Under the pieces are notes generated by a model. The model was given only the letters and a program-made list of their open reading frames with translations. It was not told where the DNA came from and did not search any database. Of a stretch of 64,000 bases of DNA, positions 48,812-61,318 are shown one piece after another (the stretch's first letter is position 1; each line of letters opens with the position of its first letter). The position numbers and the translations under genes were made by a program. Source of the DNA: Gibbula magus (lineage: Eukaryota; Mollusca; Gastropoda; Trochida; Trochidae); NCBI GenBank assembly GCA_936450465.1, contig OW388296.1:13265867-13329866 (forward strand). Reading direction: 5' to 3'.

Positions 48812-51800
48812 TGTTGATATTGTAAAGTTTCGTAATATGTTTTGTCACACTTAACTGATGGAAAATTATGTTAATATTGGAAATTTCAACAATGTTAATG
48901 TCGTTGTACCAAAATCAGAAGTAATGTATGTCACTGCTGTTTCAATACTGTATCTTACATATCAAGTTACACATAGATTATTTCACTCAATATTCTTATT
49001 TGAACCTTTTCGGTTCGGTTTCCTTTCTTTTTAGAGCCGATTGAGCGTTAGTTTCACACATAGTGTTGATATTACAATGATTTTATGTTCATGACTTCGG
49101 TTAAAAACTGTAGGTATATCAAGTATTTAAAAACAGTTATTTGATAAGAGAGACTGTAGCATGTTGTTTTGCATTTTTTTCCCCAAAATTTGCCATTTAT
49201 AATCAAAGGTTTAAGCAGTATATATTTACTTTAGCAGGTAAAACAGGCCATAACACGACCAGATTAACCATAGTAGTAGAACAAACGATTTGCATATAGA
49301 ACTGCTTTTAGTGTGAACACCTTTTAATAATTCAAGGATGGGAAATTGATCCGTGTTTTTAACTCCTTATATTGATTGATGATGACTGTTTTGCAATCGG
49401 TAACATTTCTTTTGTGAGAACATTTCGTGAGGTATCTTTATTTCCATTAGAAAACGGGTTACAGACTCTTAATGACGTGAGTTTGTATTCATGTTTCAAT
49501 ATATAAATGTAAATATAATTGTAATGCCCACGAACACAACTAAGTAAATACAAGTCCGTTTCAAAATAGTTTCTGTTGTTATTTATATAAATGTTTTGGT
49601 AGAGAAAAGGTTATGTGTTTGATAGTAGCCAAGCAATGATTAAAAGAAACTCGTTTTATAAATTATACACGTAGTGAAGATATAAAGTTATAAAGCTTGG
49701 ACGAGTGACATATAAACAACTTGACCCAAGATTTATAATCCATAACATACGTATAAACATGGAATAACCGTATGCATAGTGCATAGTGCACAGTGCGACA
49801 TAACAATCTGATAAAGAACAACATCACAGAGGTACTCCCAACCAGTTAAAAGGCTAATGCATGATGGCCCTTCCCTGTAATTGTCCATGGTCCTGTTTTC
49901 CTATTTATTGCAGCCATGACTTACAAAATGAGCTCATATGTTTGACTGTTCCCGTTAGATAAATCAATTTCAGTTTTCCGTCTGTTCAACATAAACAATG
50001 TGCTTTGCCAATTTACGTCAATATGTATTTGCCTATAATCAGTTGCCTCTAATAGTTGATAAACCTCATGCAGTTTCATTACGAACGAATTACATAGGCG
50101 TAGGAGCCGGGGGTGGTATCTGATTTTGCAAGGTACCTCCCCAAAAATGTGAATTATACAAACTTTATACTCTTCCCCTAGCGGAATCTCGTCAAGGAAC
50201 CAAGTTTCATATAAGTTGTATTTCACACAACATTACATTTTCAACGCAAATCCACTTTAACATCAATGATCTTTAGAATTACAATAATTTCCATCAAGTA
50301 TGTTAGTGTTTCAAATGCTAACATATTTTTGATAAACATACTTATGATATCAATCGCTAGAGAAATATGGAACATACATCTATATCCAACGCTAACAATA
50401 TAAACAACCTTAATTGGAATTAATTTGGTAAGTGTCATTATAGTTTGTTCATGCAAGAATGCATATCGATGTCGCTTGCAATAGTAATCAACAGACGCAA
50501 ACTAATCAATAAACATAAGTATAGTCTTATTGAACTGACAAATCCATAACTCCAATTTCTTTGTATGTCATGATCTCGGTAGTCACAAAGTGCATTAAAT
50601 AGAACTCACGTACAAGAAAAATTAGACTGAAATTGTAAATCAATGAAAATCAATTTCCATTGTCTAAACCTCTCCTAAAATCCAATCCAAAACGTGAGTA
50701 TATGTATGGAGTATATACGTGTTTTATGTCCAAGTACACCTGCGAGCAAAATAAAGTATAACGATTTTTTAATCAACCAATAAACAGCATGACAAAACAT
50801 ACTTATATCAAGTCTCTAAAAGCCTGCGTAATTTCATTTGCAATTTTTGAAACATTATCTCTTATTTTTTTTCTGAAAAACCTTGGCTTTTAAAAATTCG
50901 TCGTTTTAAAATCACCTTAACCAGGCGAGACAGGATAACATTGAAATATGGTTTTCTGGCTTGTTTTATGACATCCAACAGCAATGATGCGCAGAAGTCC
51001 AAAAAGGTACATTATGACAAACAACATATTATATTAACATAATTTCCATATTTCATGAGTGTTTTACCGTAAATAAGAATCATTATGTTAAAAAATCTTT
51101 TGAAATATCAATTTCAGCACCCCATTTGTGTATGAAGAGATATACAATACTTAGTATCATCATATCATAATTGTGAATATCTCTTTACTAGATATATCCT
51201 CATATGAAACAGTCGACTATATTCGGCAACAATATTTTGTGTTTGATTCTTTTCAAAATAAGGTATACTTTATTTTGCTCGGGAGTGTAGAGCATAACCC
51301 TGTTCAGAGGATATAGAACTCTCTTGATTACGATTGGATCTGGACCTGGACCTGGACTTGGACTTGGACTTGGACCTGGACCTTGGACCTGGACCTTGGA
51401 CCTGGACAGACCTAGGTTGAATCCAGAGTTAGTCTCATAACCTGGGCTGGTGGCAATATAAGTAGGTAGTGTCAGGAAATTACGCCTATATGTGGTCAAT
51501 GAGAACTCCAAGCCAGGGAGATCAACCCATTGGCACCCATTGATCAGGAAAGGCTTTTCAATTTGTTTGTTGCAGCGATTGTGGTACTGATTTCACATCC
51601 ATTATGCTTTGCTTGCATTTTAGCTGAGTTTTATACATGTTTTCAGTATGTACAAACATGACTCACAAGTTGAATGTATAAACAATTATATAAACATTTA
51701 TTTATTGTTACTTGTAAACATTTTTTAAATACATTAGTTCATTTATAAACAAAACAAAACAAAAAAACAAACAAAGCATGTTCCCACTAACCTCAACACT

Positions 51801-52376
51801 TGTTGAAGCCAATGTACTAACAATGTTCGACCACGTGCCAACACTATTTGAACAGGTTCAGTAAAAAAAACTTGAAATACAAAAAAAACCTAATAATTAC
51901 TTTAGCATGATACATGAACACTTTTTATAAAAATAAGTTTGTACTAAACTATGTTAAATCACCCTAAATAACACGGAGATTGCTAGTTGTGTAATCATCA
52001 TCATAAAGGCCTGTCGAAAGAAAGATTTGTGTGAAAATTTCAAAGACAAAAGAGATAACAATTTGATTACGAATGCGAATAAACAATTATGGACAACTAA
52101 AAAATACAGACACATAACATGCTATATAAACATAATATGAGGCTTAGGATGCAGCTGTCACTATCGATTCCATATTGGACATTAAATTACCTATTGCATT
52201 TTTTATAAACATTCGAATATCTGAATATGGTCTTTGATATTTTTCTCTTGAAAGGGTAATAATATGGATAAATAATTCTAATTATTAGTAATAATCCAGT
52301 CAAAATAAAGTTGAAGCTCATCAGTTGCTATCCCCGGAACACTGACACTAATCCCATGTCACTTGGTTATTACACC
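48812..52376. other. Intergenic 3' of G5, no gene recognised
   Basis: AT-rich. 49152-49262 resembles the left half of the family 2 TTAA MITE ('ttgccatttataatc', 'atatatttactttag.aggtaaaac'). A GGACCT/GGACTT minisatellite lies at 51344-51412. No domain-bearing open frame was seen. Confidence 0.5.
51344..51412. repeat. Hexanucleotide-type minisatellite (GGACCT/GGACTT)
   Basis: About eleven short imperfect units of 'ggacctggactt'. The Pro/Gly/Ser-rich reading on the minus strand is a consequence of the repeat. Confidence 0.9.
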
Positions 52377-52555
52377 TGCTTCTCCCACCTCCAGCTCATG
52401 AAGCTGTCGATTTCTGGTGAACTGGTCCTCATGAACTCAAGGAACATCTGAAGGCACCATCTCAAGCTCCAAAAAAGAACATGTGTTATATGTCGCTTTG
52501 TAATCATAGGCATGTCCAAGTGGGTTTTGATGATTGTTCTGTTTATTATGTTTAC
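52377..52555 (+). pseudogene. Decayed exon 3 relic of the IgGFc-binding family
   Basis: Not visible as an open frame, but the DNA aligns with exon 3 of the intact copies: 'tgcttct..ccacctccagctc', 'atgaagctgtc', 'ctggtgaactggtcctca', 'gaactcaaggaacatctgaa', 'ctcaag', 'aagaacatgtgtt' and then 'ataggcatgtccaagtgg' (equivalent to 'atcgggatgtcctggtgg' at the start of the membrane helix). Frameshifts and deletions are scattered through it. It marks a further, mostly lost copy between G5 and G6. Confidence 0.75.
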
Positions 52556-52689
52556 CTTTTTTTGGGTTTTTTTAATATATCAAAATCATAAATGTTCATG
52601 ATTTGGTGCTGCCTTTCTTCCGCAACTGTCAACTGTAGGTGATTTTCTGGAAGTTACTGTCTTTAGAGAACAGAGAGAGCATAATATAA

Positions 52690-52860
52690 ATAAACACTAC
52701 CAGGGCCCGGTTGTTCAAAGTGTTGTTAATTTAACGTACGGTTAAACACTAACGGCCCGTTGAATTGTTAACGTAAAGTTAGTTAACAGCCCGTTAAAAT
52801 TTGTTTGCTGAAAGGTCTTTTTAACTAACAGACTGTTAAGAACTTAACCTTTATCCACAA
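52690..52860. repeat. Repeat with alternating 'gttaac/cgttaa' strings
   Basis: Starts 'gggcccggttgttcaaagtg' and contains several 'cccgttNaa', 'gttaac' and 'actgttaa' strings. This is typical of the ends of short non-coding elements in invertebrate genomes. Boundaries are not resolved. Confidence 0.45.
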
Positions 52861-53062
52861 TTCCTTGCACACATCCCACAATTCACTGTCAAAATGGAGT
52901 CAGCACCAAAAGGAACAATAGCTGAATATGAGCAAACTTCGCCGTATGGAAGCATTTGCACATATGTATGTTTTACTACCGGAAGCAATTTTGCACCTAG
53001 TCCTTGGATACATAACATTTTTAAATGCTGACAAAAATTTACAGTTACTGTCAGTCTGAAAT

Positions 53063-53400
53063 TGGAGTCAAGTGCCATAACTAATATTAATCCGATCGGT
53101 CCCAAAAAAACACAGGTGTATCACCGATGTATATCCAAAAATATGTAAAGTTTCAGAAGGATTGATCAAAAACTGTGGGAGGAGTTGATATCAGAACACA
53201 GGTACCGTCATTCTGAAATCGGAAAGCCAAGAGTTCTAAGTCAAGGGCCATAACTCTGACAGCATTAATCCGATGGGTCCCAAAGAGCACATGCACATCA
53301 CCGATGTATATCCAACGCATGTGTAAAGTATCGGAAAGATTAATAAAAACTTGTGGGAGAAGTTGATTTCAAAACACAATTAAGTACCCTTTTCGGGACA
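53063..53400. repeat. Two tandem units of about 175 bp, mollusc-type dispersed repeat
   Basis: Units 53063-53239 and 53240-53400 share 'gtcaa.ggccataact', 'attaatccgat.ggtccca', 'caccgatgtatatccaa', 'gtaaagt.tc.gaa' and 'tgtgggag.agttgat'. I recall similar sequences scattered in molluscan genomes. Non-coding. Confidence 0.75.
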
Positions 53401-53504
53401 GACGGAGGGATTAACAACTTTGTTATAGAAGTTCATTCCAAGGTCAGGTGAGATGAATTTATATACTCTAAAGTTCCTTTAAGGGAAGGAGATAAGAAAG
53501 CAAT

Positions 53505-54125
53505 GAAAAAAACTAGAGCCATGAGCTCTGTAGCTCATCAGGATTTCATTGATTTATTATCTAAGGTAGAAATTCTAAGTTATCTCAAGTAATACATTGT
53601 AAACAAGCAAAAAATGGGTTTTTTGATCATGACCCCTGTGACCCGTATTTGGAGTCCCAGTGTCACCAATCCTACAATTAAGAATCACCTTTGAGTCTCT
53701 ACACAACATTTCACCTTTCTAGAGCTTTACATACTTGAGATATCACGAAATCTAAAATTTAGAATCCCCATTGGCCAAGGAGTATGCACACACCTTTTCA
53801 GCTCTCTAGACCTTTTGGAACTGGAGAAGAAGATGAAAATAGGTTTTTAAGAGTGTGACCCCTGTGACCCCATTTGGGGTCATGGGGTCGCGAAATCTAC
53901 AATTTAGAATCCTCATTGGCCAAGGAGTCTGCACATAAAAGTTCAGCTCTGGGGAGTCATTGTTTCTGGAGAAAAAGTTGAAAAAGCGAACATTTACGGA
54001 CGGATGGACGGATGGATGGACGGATGGATGGACAGATGGACGGACGGACGGATGGACGCCGGACACCATGCCATACCATAAGCCCATCGGTCCTTTCAAG
54101 CCTGATGAGCTAAAAATACGAATAT
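53505..54125. mobile_element. Dispersed element with (GGAC/GGAT)n near its end
   Basis: Starts 'gagccatgagctctgtagct' and ends 'cctgatgagctaaaaat', so related strings occur at both ends. It contains two similar subunits ('cacgaaatctaaaatttaga' / 'cgcgaaatctacaatttaga', 'attggccaaggagt'). A (GGAC/GGAT)n tract lies at about 53998-54058. The ending 'catcggtcc' plus 'gatgagctaaaaa' is one I recall from many molluscan repeats. No open frame. Confidence 0.7.
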
Positions 54126-54548
54126 AGGTAGGTAAATAAATAAGCAACTAAGTAAGTAAATACGAAAGTAAAACATCTGCTTTGAACATCAACCTATGAT
54201 TTTCAAAATTTAACCTTTTCTTTGATGACGTCAGAGAATCCGACAACAACGCAATTAACTTTGGTTTCAACACGATCACCCATGAAACTATGTACAGTTC
54301 AGTAAGTTTTATTGAACTGAATAGTTGACTTTTCTGATAACCAGTCCAATTTAGATCGGTCATTCAAGTCAATGTCATTGATCTTCGATACCCGGTGTTG
54401 TGGCATCATTTTACTATCGACTGATAGATCAATAGGTAGCCAAGTCTAGCACTATAAACTCTGATGTTGTTTTCCTATTAATGAGAACGTTAGGTATACG
54501 GATACAGACTTCAAGTTTAATACATATGAGCATACAATTTGAGACAGA
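54126..54548. other. 5' flank of G6
   Basis: Contains the region that would hold the G6 promoter. One TGACGTCA octamer lies at 54226-54233, about 320 bp upstream of the start codon. No TATA or initiator is assigned. Confidence 0.4.
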
Positions 54549-57150
54549 ATGGAGTCAAAACGAATCCTCCAGCAAATGTTTCTGAGTTCCCTGTTGAGTC
54601 TTTGTTTCGGTGAGTATTTTATTGTTAAAATTTCACGTCAGAAAGAATAGTTTGGATTATCAAAACTTTTTAATTTGGAAAAAAATCATTCGAGGAGGCA
54701 CAAGTTATGCAACGTTGTAAATAAATAACCAAACTTCAATGTATCATAATGATATATCGTCATATAATTAGTCACTATTCGTATGTTTCATCCTTGTTGC
54801 ATACAACCTTTACCAACTTCAATTTTCGATTGGCAATTTGAAAAAATTAAAATATTTATCAACAGTGTATTTTAAAAAAAATTGTTGCTGTTAATCATTA
54901 TTTGAAATCGTTCCTGTACTTTGGCGTGTTATATAATTATTTTATGATTTATTATTTCGATTCCAGGCTTTTCCTCCATTTTTGGAAAACAGTTTCTGGT
55001 AACCTTTCTAGAAAATGAAATCTTCGAAACCATCGTTCCACATCCCCAGTGTGTAACACTGACTACATCTCTGGAAGAAAACATTGCTGTGGAAGTCACC
55101 AGCCTCGATCCTGACATCGACTTCATCACGAGGGTCATCATCAACAACACCCTCAGTGAATTTATCTGTCTGGACAACAATATTCAATTGCATGGTACAG
55201 GCGTGTCGAAAAAGGTTGTCAAAATCTCTGCAGAGGACAACATAAGTGTGATGGTACATAACGTGGAACATATGTGGCGACTCCATTGGAAGCGTATGGA
55301 ACTGATTATTATATCATGAATTACTGGGACGAGAGTGAATTGTCTGTGACCGCATCAGAAAATGATACACTTGTAACAGTTACATTTCCTGTAAGGATTA
55401 ACGCTACTCATAACTACGAGCTACAATACAATGGGATCACGGCCATGGATCCTTCCGAAATTATGTTTTCATTGCAAGAATATGAAGTATTTCAACTGAA
55501 TATGACCCATGAACTCACTGGTGTTTATGTATCATCAAACATACCTGTTGCAGTCGTATCAGGAAATAAGAAAATACAAACATCTGCAAGTGTGTCATCA
55601 GATCATCTTGCTGAACAGATGCCGCCAGTGGACACATGGGGAACACATTTCACATCTGTTCCTTCTCCTGGTAATGCAGGCACAGACCTCTACACCATCC
55701 TAGCATGTGCCCCTTGTACCTCTGTAAATGTTGGAAACACAACCTACCTGCTTGAGAAGGAAGGGGATTATATTCGAGTGGATTTATCATCAATTGTTCC
55801 AACTCAAATAGTTTCAGATAAACCTATCCTTGTGACAAAGATTATTGAAAAGCAATCTAAAATTGAGCCATGTATGATGATGATAGTTCCTCAAAGACAA
55901 TGGTTAAATCACTACACCTTCAGGTTTCCGGAGCTATCAGACGTTGGTGGTTACCTGATTATCGTTGTGGAGTCACAATTCAAAACTTCAATTCTTGTCA
56001 ACTCTGAACAACTAGATATTACAAATTGGATTGAAGCTGATAATTCCAACATGTCAGCGGGTTACATTCAGTTAGAAAATGCAGTGTATACTCTTTACTT
56101 ACCTGATCCTGGGAAGTATTTTGCAGCTTATATTCAACATTCTTACAACGAGTTTGGCTATTGCACTTCAATTGGGATTAAGTTAGAGAAAATCAACAAG
56201 GTAAATACACACCTACTATACTGGACAACATAAGTTAGGGATGTCAGATGTTTTATGATTAATATTTCATTAATATGTCACGTAATAAATACATCAATTT
56301 TTTATAATTTCAAAATTTCAAAATATTCCTAATTATTTTTGTCCAGTATAGTTGCTAAAATATACAATTACATTAAATAATGTATACTTTCTTTACAGCT
56401 GGAATGTACAGTTGCATTCTGGGGCTATGAAATAAAGATTGATTGTTTTTATGATTATGATAGTTCAATGTATGAACAAACAATTGGTTCTTAGCAGAAA
56501 AAGAATGATAAAAAAAGCGGTTTAGGTTTTTTTAGAAAATAACTTTTTCATAAATCACCCCTCACCTTAAAAAGAATTCAACATGACTTTCAGTTTATCT
56601 AACGTTACATATTTTAATTTTGCAAACACTTTTATTTGTATTTTATTGTTTTTTTACAATTAATAAACTTTTTCAGGAATGGAAACATTCCAAGGACACC
56701 ATTGTTTGTTCCACAATCACCGCAAGGCCACAGATCAACGCGACTGAAGACCAGAACATTGCTATTACCGCACCATCTACGGCCTCTTTCACTGATGTGG
56801 ATGATGAGAGCACACTCAACGATGGTGTATCTCAATCCAGCGTCTCTCCAACAGGTGCTGGATCCGAGATATGCTTCACTGCCAACCCTCAGCTCCTGAA
56901 CCTGTCTGTGACTGATGAACAGTTCCTTAACATCATAGAAGAACTCAAGGAACATCTGAAGGCGGTTCCACAGAAGACGTCTCAAGCCATAAGGAAGAAG
57001 ATAAGTGTTCCTGACTACCGCCCTTCTTCCACAACTATCGGGGTGTCATGGTGGATTGTGATGATAGTCGTGTTTGTACTTGGCATTCTTTGTGGAGATT
57101 CAACGCAAATGTTGAAAGATTTTCGCGATGGTGTGATGAGAGAAATATGA
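54549..57150 (+). pseudogene. G6: IgGFc-binding-domain membrane protein with a frameshifting deletion in exon 2
   Basis: Exons are 54549-54609, 54967-56200 and 56677-57150. Exon 1 gives a 20-residue signal peptide (MESKRILQQMFLSSLLSLCF) with a G|GTGAGT donor. Exon 2 starts after TTCCAG and reads GFSSIFGKQFLVTFLENE. After HNVE (about 55267) the frame shifts; it resumes as VATPLEAYGTDYYIMNYW. Against G3, 16 bases are missing here, and exons 1 plus 2 total 1295 nt, two short of a codon multiple, consistent with that. The shifted frame stops at 55317-55319. The rest of exon 2 and exon 3 (EWKHSKD start, stalk, module, helix, tail with KDFRDG) are open. All splice sites are intact, so the lesion may be recent, polymorphic, or an assembly error. 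Confidence 0.88.
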
Positions 57151-57509
57151 TGAGGATGACATGAATTTTAAATGTTTAGTTGTAAATCTTTCATTGTACA
57201 AAGCACATTAATTTCAGATTTTGACGTTGATGGAGCAATCAAACTATCACAGGTATCAAGGTAAAATATATATTGTCTTATAAAAGTCAAGGGAAGAACT
57301 AATATCACTCGTTACTGATTTCATACATGTAGTTGTTCAAACGCATACATTTAACAATGTTTTTTTTTATCATTTATAATTTAGGCCCAATTACTTTTAC
57401 CTACAAATTTTCTTATGAAGATGCAGACATTGTCGGCACGTTAATGTTAACTTTATGAATGAAATACCACAATTATTGTTTGTATTGCTCTTTGAATACA
57501 AAGAGGATA

Positions 57510-58320
57510 TTTGACATTTCTCGTCGAATAATATGTATATCTCATCGAGTGAAGTAGATATGTATATTTTCACGAGTGGCGCAGCCACTAGTGTAAATAC
57601 ATTATGTCTACTTCACGAGATGAGATATACATGGTATCCCACTAGAAATGTCAAATGTTATAGTTATTTCGACAAATCATGTAATTTATGACGTCATACT
57701 ATTGTTACGATGACGGCATATGAGTGAGAGTGTTATTTCGTATAGAACTGAACTGAACTTTATTTACACTCAGCATATGAGGATACATTTTTACATTATA
57801 TACATACATACAAACATATATACATACATTTACAGTTGATCTTAAACTGTCATATATACAAGTAAACAAAATGTTCAGGAATGATGTATTATAAATTATG
57901 ATATACACAAATTAAGAATGAGAAAAAGATAAATGATTAACTTGAAAAACTATAATTGAGGTTACAATTAGCGACATTTTTTAAAAACACTAATAATTAC
58001 GTCACAGAACAAGACTAGAGTTCTTACTGTACCTATCTTTTTACTGTTAAATAATGTCTTCATTTTAAGAAAATTTGGTCTGGTATAAAAATAGGGCTTA
58101 AGCTATTTAATTCTTGTATTTGTAAAATGGGAACAGATAAATAAATAATGAAACTCATCACCAATGTCATTACAATTACAAAGTTTGCAAGTTCTATCAT
58201 GCTTTGGGATATTATATATTATTATGAGAGTGTTATTTCACTGAGTAGAATAACATGTTATTTCACTCAGTGAAAATACGGATTTTATTTTCACTGATAA
58301 ATACCGTATGTCACCTCAGA
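57510..58320. mobile_element. Foldback/CRE element split by a LINE
   Basis: Hairpin arms lie at 57510-57565 and 57599-57656 ('atatctcatcgagtgaagta' against 'tacttcacgagatgagatat'). A TGACGTCA octamer lies at 57689. The element is interrupted at 57740-58224 by a truncated LINE, and similar 'gttatttcactcagtgaaa' sequence continues to about 58320. Confidence 0.75.
57740..58224 (-). mobile_element. 5'-truncated LINE with a 15-bp target-site duplication
   Basis: TGAGAGTGTTATTTC flanks it at 57725-57739 and 58225-58239. On the minus strand one frame gives CKLCNCNDIGDEFHYLFIC (C-x2-C-x9-H-x4-C) and then YFYTRPNFLKMKTLF, the end of a LINE ORF2 protein with a few stops. The 3' end is 'aataaagttcagttcagttc'. 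It inserted into the foldback element, giving a relative age. Confidence 0.88.
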
Positions 58321-58324
58321 AAAT

Positions 58325-59320
58325 ATAATAAACATCAATTGTTAAGCTGTTTAACTAGACCTTGCTCTGAACTCATTTTGCACTTCAACAAATCACATAT
58401 CACAAGGATAACGTTGGATATGAGAAAGCTAGCTACTTTTAGTTTAGAAAGTTACCACTGTTTGATAATCAGCTAGAATATTCATCGTTAAGTTGTTTTT
58501 ATTGATTTCTATGGTTTTCAAATAATGCTATCGTATCAGAAGCAGTCATACAATCGCTTCTAGGGGGAAATCATTATGTCCAGAACTTTATACACCTATG
58601 TAAACTATTATATGATATCCTTTTTGTAAGTAAGACCTAAAATAATTGAACTATTGTTTTGGTAATTTTGTTTATGTTGATATGACTTATCTTCAGAATT
58701 GACAACGTGCCCTGTCTGAGGGCAAACCATTTCAGCAAGACGAGTGTCCGTTCCATCATTGTGCCATATTTAAAACTCTACTCTGAGTTTTTAGGTATCG
58801 CTACAACAAGATCAACTGAACTACCTTCGAACGGCCATTTAAATGTGAACACCTTAAAATGGCCGCTCGATGATAAATAGAATCGCATAGCTTAATCTGA
58901 CCATGTTCATTCGTTTTAGAACCTTTTTTTTTATTGATTCAGGAATATTATTTAACCATTGGTAACACTTATAAACCTTTTTTTGTGAGAGCATATTGCT
59001 CAGTAAGAACGGCGTGCTACAGCGCCTTTAAGCTAACTTCATTGCTACAAAATCATTTTGATAAAATCCCCTGTTTAGTTTGGATGTTAACTTGCTGATC
59101 TATCAGTGTACATGCATATCTACAGCTCACCTTATGTAGTGATGACTACCGAACAAAACAACTTATACTTACTGATTTATATACGATCAATATAATAGTG
59201 CCATCTTATATTCACAACAGCATTCGATTGACTATTGTACATCCAATTCTATGAAATATATATTGTTATTAATTATATTCCATAATCAATTAGTTCAAGT
59301 TAATTTAAGATTGTTATTCT
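58325..59320. other. Intergenic, nothing but a dispersed repeat
   Basis: 58765-58885 is the inverted counterpart of 34940-35085. The rest is unassigned AT-rich DNA. Confidence 0.5.
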
Positions 59321-59326
59321 TGGTTT

Positions 59327-59560
59327 CGTAAAGCACAGTGGTTAGCGTGTTCGAATTCCGAGGAAAACTCAACAATGTTGTCTGTTGTTAATACACTGAA
59401 GTTCAGTGCAGTGCCAACCACTGTTCGCTAGTTCCTCGTAAGTTTCATCCTAATGTAAAGCCACCATGGTATTGCAGGCGTTCGCCCTGCAATAGTACTA
59501 CCTTGATGTAGGTGACAAGCTATTGGAACCCAAAGTGATCTCAACTCACCACTTCGGAAG
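59327..59560 (+). repeat. Degraded tRNA-headed SINE (same family as 17905-18199)
   Basis: Retains 'cacagtggttagcgtgttcg', 'acactgaagttcagtgcag' and 'ctagttcctcgtaag' in the same order as the SINE at 17905-18199 (there on the minus strand). The B box is deleted. Confidence 0.7.
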
Positions 59561-59811
59561 AGGCTGACTTCAGTTATTTATTTATTGTAGTTACTATAAT
59601 TTGTAAATGTTTTCTTGATTATCATTGTAGAGCTGTGTTCCGAAAGTTGTTCACCTACTTGTGTATTTTAGTGCAAATACCATGTAATTTGGCATGTCTT
59701 TGCAGCATCGTATGGACGCGAAAACTAGGCCGATCATCTTGCACCTGTGCCTTAAAAAAGACAGTTGAATGTTTCATAACATAATCTGATTTGATAAATC
59801 ATGGTACACAA

Positions 59812-60175
59812 TTACAGTTTTGGCAGCTCTTTGAGGTCACCAGGGGTCAATCGTTTCAAAAATAAAGTTTTTATTTTCTTCTTTAAAATATTCAGTAAGT
59901 GATCAACTGGGTCAAATATACATCATATATTTCCTCTTATACTCATTCAATGTATCTGTGATGAATTATTCTCATTTATTCGATATGAAAACATTAAGTC
60001 GAAAATTAAGGAAATTTGAATTTTCCAAATTTGATCCCTTCTGTTCATTTCACAAATTTGATCCCTTCTGTTCATTTCACAAATATGATACGTTTCACAA
60101 TATATGTTGGAGAATGTTTCTTGTACACATGGATAAATGATGAATCATGATTCATTGTCATTGTATGATATGTAC
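59812..60175 (+). repeat. Dispersed repeat with a short tandem array
   Basis: 59812-59895 is inverted relative to 40380-40460, and 59860-60175 matches 33520-33830. Inside, a 27-bp unit 'aaatttgatcccttctg' + 'ttcatttcac' occurs twice with a third partial copy (about 60027-60095). Confidence 0.7.
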
Positions 60176-60546
60176 TTTCATTGATATTACAATGAACGCC
60201 AATTTACATGATATTTGCACTAAGATATATGCTGATGTTAAATCCGGAGAAAGGTTATCGCCGCTGTAGCTTGACTGGTTTATTTCACTGATAGAACTGA
60301 GTATCTCACTCACAATTATATTATACGGTTTGCTCTCTATTTAAAATTGCCCATAGTCGTATATTTATCGGCTGATGAATTGTTCCTTAGATCTGGTGGA
60401 TATTTACCAATGTACCTTGCAAGTTCATTCCGGTCATGGCGATAATAAGTAAAATGCATACCAAGGTTAACTACTGTTAATGACCTTCTGCTACGTAATT
60501 ATGTTCTTATAACCAACTGAAAGTTATCGCAATTGTACTTAAGCGA

Positions 60547-60668
60547 CTGGGCCTCATTCCACAAAGCACTAAGGTGGTCGTAAATCACAAAGGTTAATTA
60601 CACATTGTGTTATGTAAAGGATGTGAATTAAGGTAAAGGTGAGTAACGGTTCTTTGTGAAAAACCTCA
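60547..60668. repeat. Short MITE-like element
   Basis: Begins 'gggcctcattccacaaagc' and ends 'tctttgtgaaaaacctcac', imperfect inverted ends typical of 'cacaaagc' non-coding elements. No target duplication is resolved. Confidence 0.5.
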
Positions 60669-61318
60669 CTTAGCTCAAACAGTCGGTCAAAAGGGAATAT
60701 GTCTATGTTTCGAGTATTGCCTTTGATGCATTTGCATCACTGCGATCTATTCACTATTTTACATGCACACTTACCACTCACTATTGGCAATTGAACTAAT
60801 GTTAGTGTTTAAGAAACGTCTAGTGAATTAATGTTCTGTACACATGAATTAAGAACATGCCCTTAGTGGTGTTGCTGTTAAGCTACCATACATCAATCTG
60901 AAAGTCTCTACTAATCTAAAACATGTAAACTGTTTGAAGGGCATTTTAGAAGTTGAAAGTACAGGATGGCAACGATTTATGGATGGTCAACTCCTTTATT
61001 AACAATGGTGACAATGATTATATTATAAATAAAAATATTAAAAAAAAAAATATTATAAAATGATGATACAGAATTAACATACAAGAACATATCTCTATGA
61101 TAACAACAGCTATAAGATGATATAACATGACATGACAGAATGATACATGTGAAGATGTAATACCATAGGTGTGATTTGATAGATTATCATGACTAGTTGT
61201 AAATGGTAAGTTTATTTTTCAAAGAAAATTATTGACAAAATTGACCAACGCAGAAACTAATACACATACCAGAAGAGAAAGAGACACACGTACATACATC
61301 ATTGATAAGTCACATTAA

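Noticed and set aside
51200..51511. Gly/Pro/Ser-rich small protein
   Set aside because: The biased part is a GGACCT/GGACTT minisatellite and the rest has no recognisable domain.
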